Shown here: positions 7,985 through 15,188 of the stretch, piece by piece
Layout of the letters: the number at the start of each line of letters is the position of its first letter
How positions within the stretch are numbered: the stretch's first letter is position 1
Position numbers and translations under genes: made by a program
Notes under the pieces: generated by a model
Database searches by the model: none
Told to the model about the DNA's origin: nothing
Seen by the model: only the letters and a program-made list of their open reading frames with translations
Origin: Muribaculaceae bacterium
GTDB taxonomy: Bacteria > Bacteroidota > Bacteroidia > Bacteroidales > Muribaculaceae
Direction: 5' to 3'
NCBI GenBank assembly: GCA_017557665.1
Contig: JAFYYI010000057.1
Span: 1 to 28,908, forward strand
Length of the DNA stretch: 28,908 nt

Positions 7985-10012
7985 TTAGAAAATGGTCACG
8001 GCATTGTCGATCACGTCATCATCAACCAGGTTAGGCATGGTGACGGTCAACTCGGGCGTGCGCTCCATTTCGCGCTTGATGGCGTCCATCGAGCCCTTGT
8101 TGCGTGCCCAGCTGCGACGGGCGATACCATTGTTCACGTCCCAGAAGAGCATCTCGCGGATGTGGCGTGCTGAATCCTCGCTGCCGTCGATGGCCATACC
8201 GAAGCCGCCATTGATGACTTCGCCCCAGCCGACACCACCGCCGTTGTGGATGCTTACCCACGTAGCACCGCGGAAGGAGTCACCAATCACATTCTGCACA
8301 GCCATGTCGGCGCAGAACTGCGAACCGTCATAGATGTTGCTCGTCTCACGGAAGGGTGAGTCGGTACCCGACACGTCGTGGTGGTCACGACCGAGCACCA
8401 CGGGAGCACTCAGCTCACCACTGCGGATGGCATCGTTGAATGCCAAGGCAATCTTGGCGCGACCCTCGGCATCGGCATACAGGATACGGGCCTGTGAACC
8501 CACAACCAGGTGGTTGGGGCCAGCCTCCTTAATCCAGTGGATGTTGTCGTCCATCTGGCCCTGGATGTCCTCGGGAGCATCTTTGCGGATTTCCTCAAGC
8601 ACTTGAGCGGCCAGGCGGTCGGTAGTCTCCAGATCCTTGGGGTCACCAGAGGTGCAAACCCAGCGGAAGGGACCGAAGCCGTAGTCAAAGAACATCGGGC
8701 CCATGATATCCTGCACGTAGGACGGATAGCGGAACTTGCCGTCGGCCGTCATGATGTCGGCACCGGCACGGCTCGACTCGAGCAGGAAGGCGTTGCCATA
8801 GTCAAAGAAGTACATGCCCTTGTCGGCCAACTTGTTGATGGCGGCGCACTGGCGGCGCAACGACTCACGGACACACTCCTTGAACTTGTCGGGATCCTCG
8901 GCCATCATCTGCTTGCTCTCCTCGAGGGTAAGGCCCACGGGATAGTAGCCGCCAGCCCAGGGATTGTGCAGCGACGTCTGGTCACTACCCAGGTCAACGT
9001 GCATATCCTCGGCAGCGAGGCGCTCCCACAGGTCAACGACGTTGCCCACATAGGCCATCGAAACAGTCTTCTTGTCGGCCACAGCCTTGCGGATGGCGGG
9101 GATGAGTTCATCGAGGTTGTCGTGCAGCTCATCCACCCAACCTTGCTCGTAGCGTTTCTCGGCGGCGAGGGGGTTGATTTCGGCAGTCACGCTCACCACA
9201 CCGGCGATGTTACCAGCCTTGGGCTGAGCACCCGACATACCACCCAAGCCAGCGGTCACGAACAGCATGCCGTGGATGTCGCCACCCTTCTGGCCGCGTT
9301 TCACGAGCTGCTTACGGGCAGCGTTGAGCACCGTGATGGTCGTGCCGTGCACGATACCCTGCGGGCCGATGTACATGTAGGAGCCTGCGGTCATCTGGCC
9401 ATACTGGCTCACGCCCAGAGCATTGTCGCGCTCCCAGTCGTCGGGCTTGCTGTAGTTGGGGATGACCATACCGTTGGTGACCACCACGCGGGGCGCGTTC
9501 TTGTGTGAGGGGAACAGGCCCAGGGGGTGTCCCGAGTACATCACGAGCGTCTGCTCGTCGGTCATCTCGCTCAGGTACTTCATCACCAGGCGATACTGTG
9601 CCCAGTTCTGGAAGATGGCACCGTTGCCGCCGTAGATGATAAGCTCGTGGGGATGCTGTGCCACACGGGGATCCAGGTTGTTCTGAATCATCAGCATGAT
9701 GGCGGCAGCCTGACGCGAGCGTGCGGGATACTCGTCGATGGGACGGGCGTACATCTCATATTTAGGACGGTAGCGGTACATATAGATGCGGCCATATTTC
9801 TTCAACTCCTCGGCAAACTCGGGTGCCAGAGCGGCATGGAGATGCTTGGGGAAGTAGCGCAGGGCGTTCCTCAAGGCGAGCTTCTTCTGCTCAGGAGTGA
9901 GGATGTCTTTGCGCTTGGGCGCATGGTTAATCTCGGTGTCGTAGGCCTGCAGTTCGGGCAGTTCCTCGGGGATACCACCGCGAATGTCGGCAATGAATTC
10001 TTCTTTGGTCAT
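7985..10012 (-). CDS. hutU: Urocanate hydratase (urocanase), long form
   Basis: This enzyme hydrates urocanate to 4-imidazolone-5-propionate with tightly bound NAD+. The 675 residues are clearly longer than the proteobacterial HutU of about 555 residues and match the length of the animal enzyme, so this is the long subfamily. Recognisable blocks are YGGNGAIFQNWAQYRLVMKY, YSGHPLGLFPS, VTNGMVIPNYS, GLGGMSGAQPKAGNIAG and SDQTSLHNPWAGGYYPVG, with VSIHNGGGVGWGE near the end. It is second in the operon, 62 nt after ftcD and 35 nt before hutH. No Shine-Dalgarno sequence is visible; the leader is A/T-rich and contains a heptamer repeat. Confidence 0.96.
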   Translation of the reverse strand: MTKEEFIADIRGGIPEELPELQAYDTEINHAPKRKDILTPEQKKLALRNALRYFPKHLHAALAPEFAEELKKYGRIYMYRYRPKYEMYARPIDEYPARSRQAAAIMLMIQNNLDPRVAQHPHELIIYGGNGAIFQNWAQYRLVMKYLSEMTDEQTLVMYSGHPLGLFPSHKNAPRVVVTNGMVIPNYSKPDDWERDNALGVSQYGQMTAGSYMYIGPQGIVHGTTITVLNAARKQLVKRGQKGGDIHGMLFVTAGLGGMSGAQPKAGNIAGVVSVTAEINPLAAEKRYEQGWVDELHDNLDELIPAIRKAVADKKTVSMAYVGNVVDLWERLAAEDMHVDLGSDQTSLHNPWAGGYYPVGLTLEESKQMMAEDPDKFKECVRESLRRQCAAINKLADKGMYFFDYGNAFLLESSRAGADIMTADGKFRYPSYVQDIMGPMFFDYGFGPFRWVCTSGDPKDLETTDRLAAQVLEEIRKDAPEDIQGQMDDNIHWIKEAGPNHLVVGSQARILYADAEGRAKIALAFNDAIRSGELSAPVVLGRDHHDVSGTDSPFRETSNIYDGSQFCADMAVQNVIGDSFRGATWVSIHNGGGVGWGEVINGGFGMAIDGSEDSARHIREMLFWDVNNGIARRSWARNKGSMDAIKREMERTPELTVTMPNLVDDDVIDNAVTIF

Positions 10013-10034
10013 ATTATTATAGTTTTAGTTATTC

Positions 10035-10062
10035 TCTAAACCCTAAACTCTAAACTCTAAAC
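10035..10062 (+). repeat. Four tandem heptamers between ftcD and hutU
   Basis: TCTAAAC, CCTAAAC, TCTAAAC and TCTAAAC follow without interruption. On the operon strand these read GTTTAGA, starting 12 nt after the ftcD stop codon. They adjoin the short inverted repeat TAAGCC-GAA-GGCTTA (10063-10077) that overlaps the stop. The array fills most of the 62-nt spacer before hutU. Confidence 0.85.
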
Positions 10063-10074
10063 TAAGCCGAAGGC

Positions 10075-11781
10075 TTATTTAATCTTCTCCTCGACCATAG
10101 CGGTGATCTCGGCTTCCTCGGCGTTAGCCTTGGCAACCAGTTCGTTGGCCTCGGCGATGAGTTTCTCGGCCACGGCACGGTCGGTCAGGCTCGAAGCGTT
10201 GATTTTCACGTTCATGCCGGCACCGATGACGGCGGCACGTGCAGCGAGGGCTCCCACGCCAGCGTCGGTAACGCTGTTGGGGTTACCGGTCTCGACCATG
10301 GCACGGCAGATTTCGAACGTCTTGAACGAGGCCTTCATCGTGCGCAGGGGCACCTGGGTGGCATAGAGCGTGGCATCCTGGATGGCGGCGGTGCGGGCAG
10401 CCTTGTCCTCCTCGGTCTTCTTGGGCATGCCGAAGGCGGCCATGATCCTGTTGAAGGCGTCGGTGTCCTCGTCAACGAGGTGCAGCAGCTCGACCTTGAG
10501 CGCCTGACCCTTGTCGGCCCACACGCTGAACTCGTTCCAGCGGTCGTCCCAACCGGGCTTGTGGCTCGACAGGTTAGCGACCATCGTGCCCAGCGATGCG
10601 GCCAGGGCACCCATGTAGGCGCTGATGGAGCCGCCGCCAGGAGCGGGTGATTCGCGCGAGGTCTCGTCGGCAAAACCGGTCACGGTGAGGTCCACCAGGC
10701 GGTTGTTGGTCTTATTGTCGGCCTCGAGCATGAACTCGATGACCTTCTCGTTGGGGTCGAACGGTTTCAGGTCGTCCAGGCCCATCGAGTGGATGGCAAT
10801 GTTGATGATGTCCTCCTCGGGGATACCCGTCGAGCGCTGTTGCTTCTCCAGGAAGTACTTGCCGGCCTCGATGAGGCAACGCTTGGGCATGAGGCCCACG
10901 ATTTCGGTACCCGTCACGCGGATGCCGCGGTTCTGTGCGCAGCGGCAAACTTCGTCAAAGGCCACGTGCAGCGGCGTCACGTTGATGTTGGTGATGTTCA
11001 TCGACACCTGGGCAATCTTGTACTCGTCGATGTACCAGCCGATGGCCTTGGTGCCCTTGAGGGTACCGGGCTTCATCACGTTGTTGCCGTTCTCGTCCTT
11101 GACAATCTTGCCGGTGATGGGGTTGCCCTCACGCACGGGACGGCCCTTCTCACGCACGTCAAAGGCGATGGCGTTGGCCCTGCGGGTCGAGGTGGTGTTC
11201 AGGTTGTAGTTCACGGCGATGAGGAAGTCGCGGGCACCAACGGCGGTGCAGCCCGTGCGGGCAACGCCCTCGTCGAAGGGGCGGTCGCCGAAGTCAGGAC
11301 CCTTCTCGGTGTTCATCTTCTCGGGCAGTGCCTCGTATTCGCCGGCACGGCACACGGCCAGGTTCTGGCGGCCGGGCTTCATGGCAGCAGCCTCATAGCA
11401 GTAGCAGGGGATATTGTGTTCGCGGGCAATGCGCTCGGCCAGTTTGTGGGCCAGTTCGGCACACTCCTCGAGGGTGATGCCGGCCACGGGGATGAGGGGG
11501 CACACGTCGGTGGCACCCATACGCGGGTGGGCACCATGGTGACCACGCATGTCGATGAGCTGACCAGCCTTGCCGACGGCCTGGAAAGCGGCCTCAAGCA
11601 CGGCGTCGGGTTCACCCACGAAGGTCACAACCGTACGGTTGGTGGCCTCGCCCGGGTCCACGTCGAGCAGTTTCACGCCCTTGACACGTTCAATCTCATC
11701 GGTGATTTGTTTGATAATGGCCATATTGCGTCCCTCACTGAAGTTAGGCACGCACTCCACGATTTTCTTCTCCATACTCAT
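10075..11781 (-). CDS. ftcD: Bifunctional glutamate formimidoyltransferase / formimidoyl-THF cyclodeaminase
   Basis: The N-terminal half (about 5-330) transfers the formimino group of N-formimino-glutamate to tetrahydrofolate. The C-terminal half (about 365-568) releases ammonia to give 5,10-methenyl-THF. The transferase begins KIVECVPNFSEGRN and has the GHHGAHPRMGATDV block with the candidate catalytic His82; the cyclodeaminase carries SRESPAPGGGSISAYMGALA. The 568 residues match the fused enzyme known from animals and some bacteria, whereas many bacteria keep two genes. It is the first gene of the hut operon, though it acts last. Two start codons, 11781 and 11775 (MSM-EKK), are equally plausible. 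Confidence 0.94.
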   Translation of the reverse strand: MSMEKKIVECVPNFSEGRNMAIIKQITDEIERVKGVKLLDVDPGEATNRTVVTFVGEPDAVLEAAFQAVGKAGQLIDMRGHHGAHPRMGATDVCPLIPVAGITLEECAELAHKLAERIAREHNIPCYCYEAAAMKPGRQNLAVCRAGEYEALPEKMNTEKGPDFGDRPFDEGVARTGCTAVGARDFLIAVNYNLNTTSTRRANAIAFDVREKGRPVREGNPITGKIVKDENGNNVMKPGTLKGTKAIGWYIDEYKIAQVSMNITNINVTPLHVAFDEVCRCAQNRGIRVTGTEIVGLMPKRCLIEAGKYFLEKQQRSTGIPEEDIINIAIHSMGLDDLKPFDPNEKVIEFMLEADNKTNNRLVDLTVTGFADETSRESPAPGGGSISAYMGALAASLGTMVANLSSHKPGWDDRWNEFSVWADKGQALKVELLHLVDEDTDAFNRIMAAFGMPKKTEEDKAARTAAIQDATLYATQVPLRTMKASFKTFEICRAMVETGNPNSVTDAGVGALAARAAVIGAGMNVKINASSLTDRAVAEKLIAEANELVAKANAEEAEITAMVEEKIK

Positions 11782-11833
11782 TGATAATCAGTAGTTTAAG
11801 TTGTTATTTTATGTTAGTAGGTTAATTTTGCAA

Positions 11834-11865
11834 CAAAATTAGTGCTTTATCCGCGACTGAACAAG
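11834..11865 (-). promoter_or_regulatory. Promoter of the ftcD-hutU-hutH-hutI operon
   Basis: Read on the minus strand, TAATTTTG (11841-11834) fits TAnnTTTG, and CTTG (11865-11862) lies 20 nt upstream, a one-base variant of the TTTG -33 element. Transcription would start near 11827, giving a leader of about 45 nt. No recognisable hut operator or regulator gene is nearby. Confidence 0.65.
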
Positions 11866-11897
11866 AATTGAATGTTTTTTTTATGTTATCATCCCTT

Positions 11898-11937
11898 AAA
11901 AACCAGTGGAGCCTCGGCGGTTTTAACTGCCGAGGCT
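11898..11937 (-). terminator. Terminator of the CDF/ABC operon
   Basis: AGCCTCGGC (11910-11918) pairs with GCCGAGGCT (11929-11937), with further pairs extending into the loop. On the minus strand CCACTGG and five T follow (11902-11898). It lies 24 nt beyond the permease stop codon and just upstream of the hut promoter. Confidence 0.75.
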
Positions 11938-11961
11938 GCCATATACAGAATGCTTAACAAT

Positions 11962-13158
11962 TTATTTCTCGTGAAGCCACAGGGAGTTGACTTTGTTGCG
12001 GATGGCGATGATGTTGCCTGCCGTGATGGCGCCCATGATGAGCAGACCCACGACAATGGCAAGCCAAACGCTCGACCCGTTGACCCCGAAGGCGCGTATC
12101 ATGTCCATGTAGGCCATGCGGCCGCAGAGCATGAGCACGATGGCGAGAACGAGGACGATGGCGTTAAGGCCCAGGACCAGCATGATGTAGTGCCGTGAGA
12201 CCTGATTGGGCGAGTAGCCCAACAGCAGCAGGTCCTGAATCTTCTGGGTGTTCTTCTGCAACAACAGATAAATGCTCAACATGAGGACGAAGAACGACAA
12301 CAGGCTGATGAGAATGCCCACAGCGATGACGATGCCGCTGATAACGGTCAGGAAGTAGTTGGCCTTGCTCGACGACATCTTGTCACCGGCCACCTCATAG
12401 TGGTGCTCTTCCATATACTGCTCGATTTTCACGTCTCCGGGACGGCTCACCTCGACGATGAGTCGCTGTGGTTGCTGTTTTTCCCCTAATCCGTAGCGCT
12501 GATTGGCCCATTCCATGAATTCCTGAGGCACGATGACGGTGTTCAGGCGGTTAGAGAAGCCGACGATGTGTCCGGGCATATCATCACGAATGCCATTGCC
12601 GCTCAAGGTGAACTCCAGCGGAATTGTCTCGGCTTGACCCTCGCTGATGCGCGGCATGCCTTGGGTGGTGGCAAAGCCGAAGTTGTAGAGTGACAGGTAG
12701 TCGCGCGAGATGATGATGGGCACCACGGGACGGGTGGGGGAGAAACCCCACTCACTGGGGTCGATATCGATGAATTCATCGGGGATGGACTCAAAGAAGA
12801 ACTGCGTGTGCATGGCGTGTCCGCCGCCCACGCCCAGGCGTGCGTCGATAGCGTAATCGCTGTTGAGGAATCGGCCCACCTGTCGGCACCAGGGTTGCGC
12901 TTCCAGGTCGCTGATGTCTTCTTCACTGAACTCGCTGCTGTTGCCCATCAACGCTCCCGCGCCGGTCACGGTGCGTGTGATGATGAGGTAATCCTTGCGG
13001 ATAAAGCTTTCCTCGTCGTTGAATACGGGAAGCACGTCGCGGTAGAACTGAACCGCCAGCAACACGATGGTCAAGCCGATGAGGTTGGCGATGGCGAAGC
13101 CGATGAGCTGTCCCTTGCTGATGTGCTGCCGCAGCAGTTTCCAGATGATATCTTTCAT
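11962..13158 (-). CDS. ABC transporter permease, FtsX/MacB-like
   Basis: The 398-residue inner-membrane protein has one N-terminal transmembrane segment (about 16-39, LIGFAIANLIGLTIVLLAV). An extracytoplasmic domain of about 225 residues follows, then three hydrophobic segments (about 268-300, 322-346 and 360-382). That is the four-helix FtsX/MacB topology with a large domain between helices 1 and 2. It directly follows its ATPase gene (55-nt gap), so the two should form one transporter or mechanotransmission complex. The substrate cannot be told from the sequence; lipoprotein, peptide or envelope-stress roles are typical of the class. No membrane-fusion or outer-membrane partner is encoded beside it. 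Confidence 0.85.
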   Translation of the reverse strand: MKDIIWKLLRQHISKGQLIGFAIANLIGLTIVLLAVQFYRDVLPVFNDEESFIRKDYLIITRTVTGAGALMGNSSEFSEEDISDLEAQPWCRQVGRFLNSDYAIDARLGVGGGHAMHTQFFFESIPDEFIDIDPSEWGFSPTRPVVPIIISRDYLSLYNFGFATTQGMPRISEGQAETIPLEFTLSGNGIRDDMPGHIVGFSNRLNTVIVPQEFMEWANQRYGLGEKQQPQRLIVEVSRPGDVKIEQYMEEHHYEVAGDKMSSSKANYFLTVISGIVIAVGILISLLSFFVLMLSIYLLLQKNTQKIQDLLLLGYSPNQVSRHYIMLVLGLNAIVLVLAIVLMLCGRMAYMDMIRAFGVNGSSVWLAIVVGLLIMGAITAGNIIAIRNKVNSLWLHEK

Positions 13159-13181
13159 TGTCTTTTTTGATTTCAGTGATT

Positions 13182-13217
13182 AGGGACCTTAAGGTCCTTT
13201 GGGTCTTTAAAGTCTAT
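13182..13217 (+). repeat. Degenerate 9-bp-period repeat between ATPase and permease genes
   Basis: AGGGACCTT, AAGGTCCTT, TGGGTCTTT and AAAGTCTAT follow with a 9-bp period. The first two form the palindrome GGACCTTAAGGTCC (13184-13197). The array starts at the ATPase stop codon (13216-13214) and fills most of the spacer before the permease. Confidence 0.6.
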
Positions 13218-13858
13218 AGGTTAAAAGTGAAATCCACGTCCATCTGCAAGTGGTTGCCCACCGAGGTGGCGATGATACCTGCTCCCTGACGGGCGGCCTC
13301 GTCGGTGATGATGCCGGCGACGATGCGGTTGTTCTCCTCATCGAGGTGGCTCACCGGCTCATCGAGCATGATGAAGTCATAGGGTTGACACAACGTGCGG
13401 ATGATGGCCACGCGCTGCTGCTGGCCGATGGAGAGTTTGCTGGCCAGACTGTCCACCTTGTCGGGAATGCCCAGTAGCTCGAACAGTTTCAGGATTTCGT
13501 CGCGGCTCTTGAACGCAGTTAGCCTGTTTTTCAGTTCCACGTTCTCCATCGCCGTGAGTTCGCCGAACAGGCGCATGTCCTGCGGCAGGTAGGCGATGTG
13601 TCGCTGGCGGATGTCACACCACTGGTCAATGCTCAGGGTCAGGATGTCGGTGCCATCAAAGGTGATGAGGCCGCTGTAGTCCTGGCGGTAGCCGTAGATG
13701 TAGCTGCACATCGACGACTTGCCCGTGCCACTCTCGGCGCTGATGAGGTAGCGCTTGCCGCGTTCCAGCACGATATCCTGTTGCCACACGTCGCTGTGGA
13801 TGCCGTCATGTCCGGCAAACACGCGGGGCAGGGTGTTATTTAATGCGATTTGTTTCAT
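13214..13858 (-). CDS. ABC transporter ATP-binding protein
   Basis: The 214-residue nucleotide-binding domain has a Walker A AESGTGKSS (about 40-48; the usual first Gly of GxxxxGKS is Ala). It also has a Q-loop YLPQDMRLFG, signature LSIGQQQRVAIIRTL and Walker B FIMLDEPVSHLDEEN. After Walker B, where the switch His normally stands (THD), the sequence reads IIATSVGNHL, so the usual His appears replaced by Ser. Size and layout match LolD/MacB/FtsE-type ATPases that pair with FtsX-like permeases, and such a permease follows 55 nt downstream. It lies 64 nt after the CDF gene and is probably cotranscribed with it. The altered Walker A and H-loop may mean slow or regulated hydrolysis. Confidence 0.9.
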   Translation of the reverse strand: MKQIALNNTLPRVFAGHDGIHSDVWQQDIVLERGKRYLISAESGTGKSSMCSYIYGYRQDYSGLITFDGTDILTLSIDQWCDIRQRHIAYLPQDMRLFGELTAMENVELKNRLTAFKSRDEILKLFELLGIPDKVDSLASKLSIGQQQRVAIIRTLCQPYDFIMLDEPVSHLDEENNRIVAGIITDEAARQGAGIIATSVGNHLQMDVDFTFNL

Positions 13859-13893
13859 ATAGGTTTTATTTTCTGTATCGTTGTTCCAGATCG

Positions 13894-13920
13894 TCTAGAT
13901 TTTCTAGATGGTCTAGGAGG
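13894..13920 (+). repeat. Three 9-bp repeats between CDF and ATPase genes
   Basis: TCTAGATTT, TCTAGATGG and TCTAGGAGG follow one another with an exact 9-bp period. On the gene strand the array begins 2 nt after the CDF stop codon (13923). Confidence 0.7.
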
Positions 13921-13922
13921 AG

Positions 13923-14864
13923 CTAATGCACTTTCTCACAGTCGTTACTGCCGCGGTAGGGCTCGACGTGAATGTTGGTCATCACTTCGCCCAAGGCTTC
14001 GCTCAACCGATGCTCGATACCTCGGGTAATCTCGTGGGAACGTGTCACGGTGAGGTCGCCGTCCACCTTGATGTGCATGTCCACCACCCGCAGGTTGCCG
14101 TTGCGGCGCGTGCGCAGGTTGTGGAAAGCCCTCACGCCGTCGGTGTTGGTGACAATGTCGGCAATCTTGTCCTGTTCCTCTTTGGGTAACGAGGCCTCGA
14201 GCAGTTCCTCGACGGCAGGACGTCCCAAGCGATAGGCCAGGACCAGGATGAGGATGCTCACGGCAACAGCCGCTATCGGGTCCAGCACGCGCCATCGTTC
14301 TCCCAGGAACATCGCGCCAGCCACACCCAGCAGTGTCGCTGCTGTCGACAGGGCGTCGGCTCGATGGTGCCACGCGTAGGCCTTGAGGGCATTGCTTCCC
14401 GTGTGGCGTCCCTTGATTCGCGTGTAGTGGTACAGGCCTTCCTTGACAATCACGGCGACGATGCCCACGATAAGGGCGATGTTGTGTGGCCGTTCCAGCG
14501 TCTCGCCCTGAATGGCGGTCCACACGTCTTGCAGGCCCTCACTCATCAGCCCCAATGCTACCACAACCAGAATGAGGCTGATCAAGAAGGCCGCCAGGGT
14601 CTCATATTTTCCCCTGCCGTAGCGGTATCGCTCGTCAACGCCCTTGCCCGACAGCCTCACCATGGCATAGACCAGGGCATCGGTGACCGTGTCACTGATG
14701 CTGTGGATGCCGTCAGCGAGGATGGCACTCGAGTGTCCGAAGATACCCGATGCGATTTTCACTGCCGAGAGGCACACATCGCTGGTCATACCCACCAGTG
14801 TGCAACGTTTTTCCTCACGGTTTCGCTGCGAGGAAGGGATGTTGATGTGCTGCGGATCATTCAT
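13923..14864 (-). CDS. Cation diffusion facilitator family metal transporter
   Basis: This is an inner-membrane metal/proton antiporter that exports divalent cations, probably Zn2+. It has about six transmembrane segments followed by a cytoplasmic domain (about 215-313, ending TNIHVEP). The metal site reads HSISD in helix 2 (ADGIHSISD) and HHRAD in helix 5; this His/Asp plus His/Asp pattern is the zinc-type arrangement, unlike the DD/HD set of FieF. I chose ATG 14864 (313 residues). The longer TTG-initiated frame from 14891 would begin inside the promoter box. It is the first gene of the probable CDF-ATPase-permease operon. Confidence 0.92.
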   Translation of the reverse strand: MNDPQHINIPSSQRNREEKRCTLVGMTSDVCLSAVKIASGIFGHSSAILADGIHSISDTVTDALVYAMVRLSGKGVDERYRYGRGKYETLAAFLISLILVVVALGLMSEGLQDVWTAIQGETLERPHNIALIVGIVAVIVKEGLYHYTRIKGRHTGSNALKAYAWHHRADALSTAATLLGVAGAMFLGERWRVLDPIAAVAVSILILVLAYRLGRPAVEELLEASLPKEEQDKIADIVTNTDGVRAFHNLRTRRNGNLRVVDMHIKVDGDLTVTRSHEITRGIEHRLSEALGEVMTNIHVEPYRGSNDCEKVH

Positions 14865-14888
14865 TGTGTTGAAATGCTTGTTGCGCCA

Positions 14889-14896
14889 CAAAATTA
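14889..14896 (-). promoter_or_regulatory. Promoter -7 element of the CDF operon
   Basis: On the minus strand 14896-14889 reads TAATTTTG, identical to the box before ftcD. The -33 is weak (a TTG around 14922-14920). The predicted start near 14882 leaves a short leader before ATG 14864, which supports that start codon. Confidence 0.5.
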
Positions 14897-14975
14897 CATA
14901 TTATCTGGCTAAAACGGCTCAACGATTAACTTAATTTACACATTATAATTAAATAATGATGATGATTTGGCTGGA

Positions 14976-14994
14976 TGACAAGTGGCATTTGTCA
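14976..14994. promoter_or_regulatory. Inverted repeat in the divergent promoter region
   Basis: TGACAA (14976-14981) and TTGTCA (14989-14994) are separated by 7 nt, a dyad of operator-like size. It lies between the divergent CDF and C10 protease promoters. Nothing else in 14897-15095 is recognisable. Confidence 0.3.
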
Positions 14995-15095
14995 ACGGTT
15001 GTAAGCCATTTTGACGCTTTTTATCTTGTTTGGTTGGCATTTTGCTTGATTATTCGGTATGTTAAATGATTTTAATAATAATTATGTAAAAAATG

Positions 15096-15126
15096 TTTGC
15101 AGGGTATTAATGAAGTTGTAAATTTG
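15096..15126 (+). promoter_or_regulatory. Promoter of the second C10 protease
   Basis: TTTG (15096-15099), a 19-nt spacer and TAAATTTG (15119-15126) match the Bacteroidetes consensus exactly. Transcription would start near 15133, giving a leader of about 55 nt. Confidence 0.75.
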
Positions 15127-15188
15127 CATGCTCATTTTGAATCAACATTTAAACTATTATATAATATCTTTTTAATACCAAATCATTT

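Noticed and set aside
8510..9508. Long plus-strand frames opposite hutU, hutH, hutI and ftcD
   Set aside because: The minus-strand genes are unambiguous by motif; the opposite frames are His/Val/Gly-rich artefacts without known features.
14865..14891. Extended N-terminus (TTG start) of the CDF transporter
   Set aside because: The TTG falls within the TAATTTTG promoter box, so it would not be in the mRNA; ATG 14864 fits.
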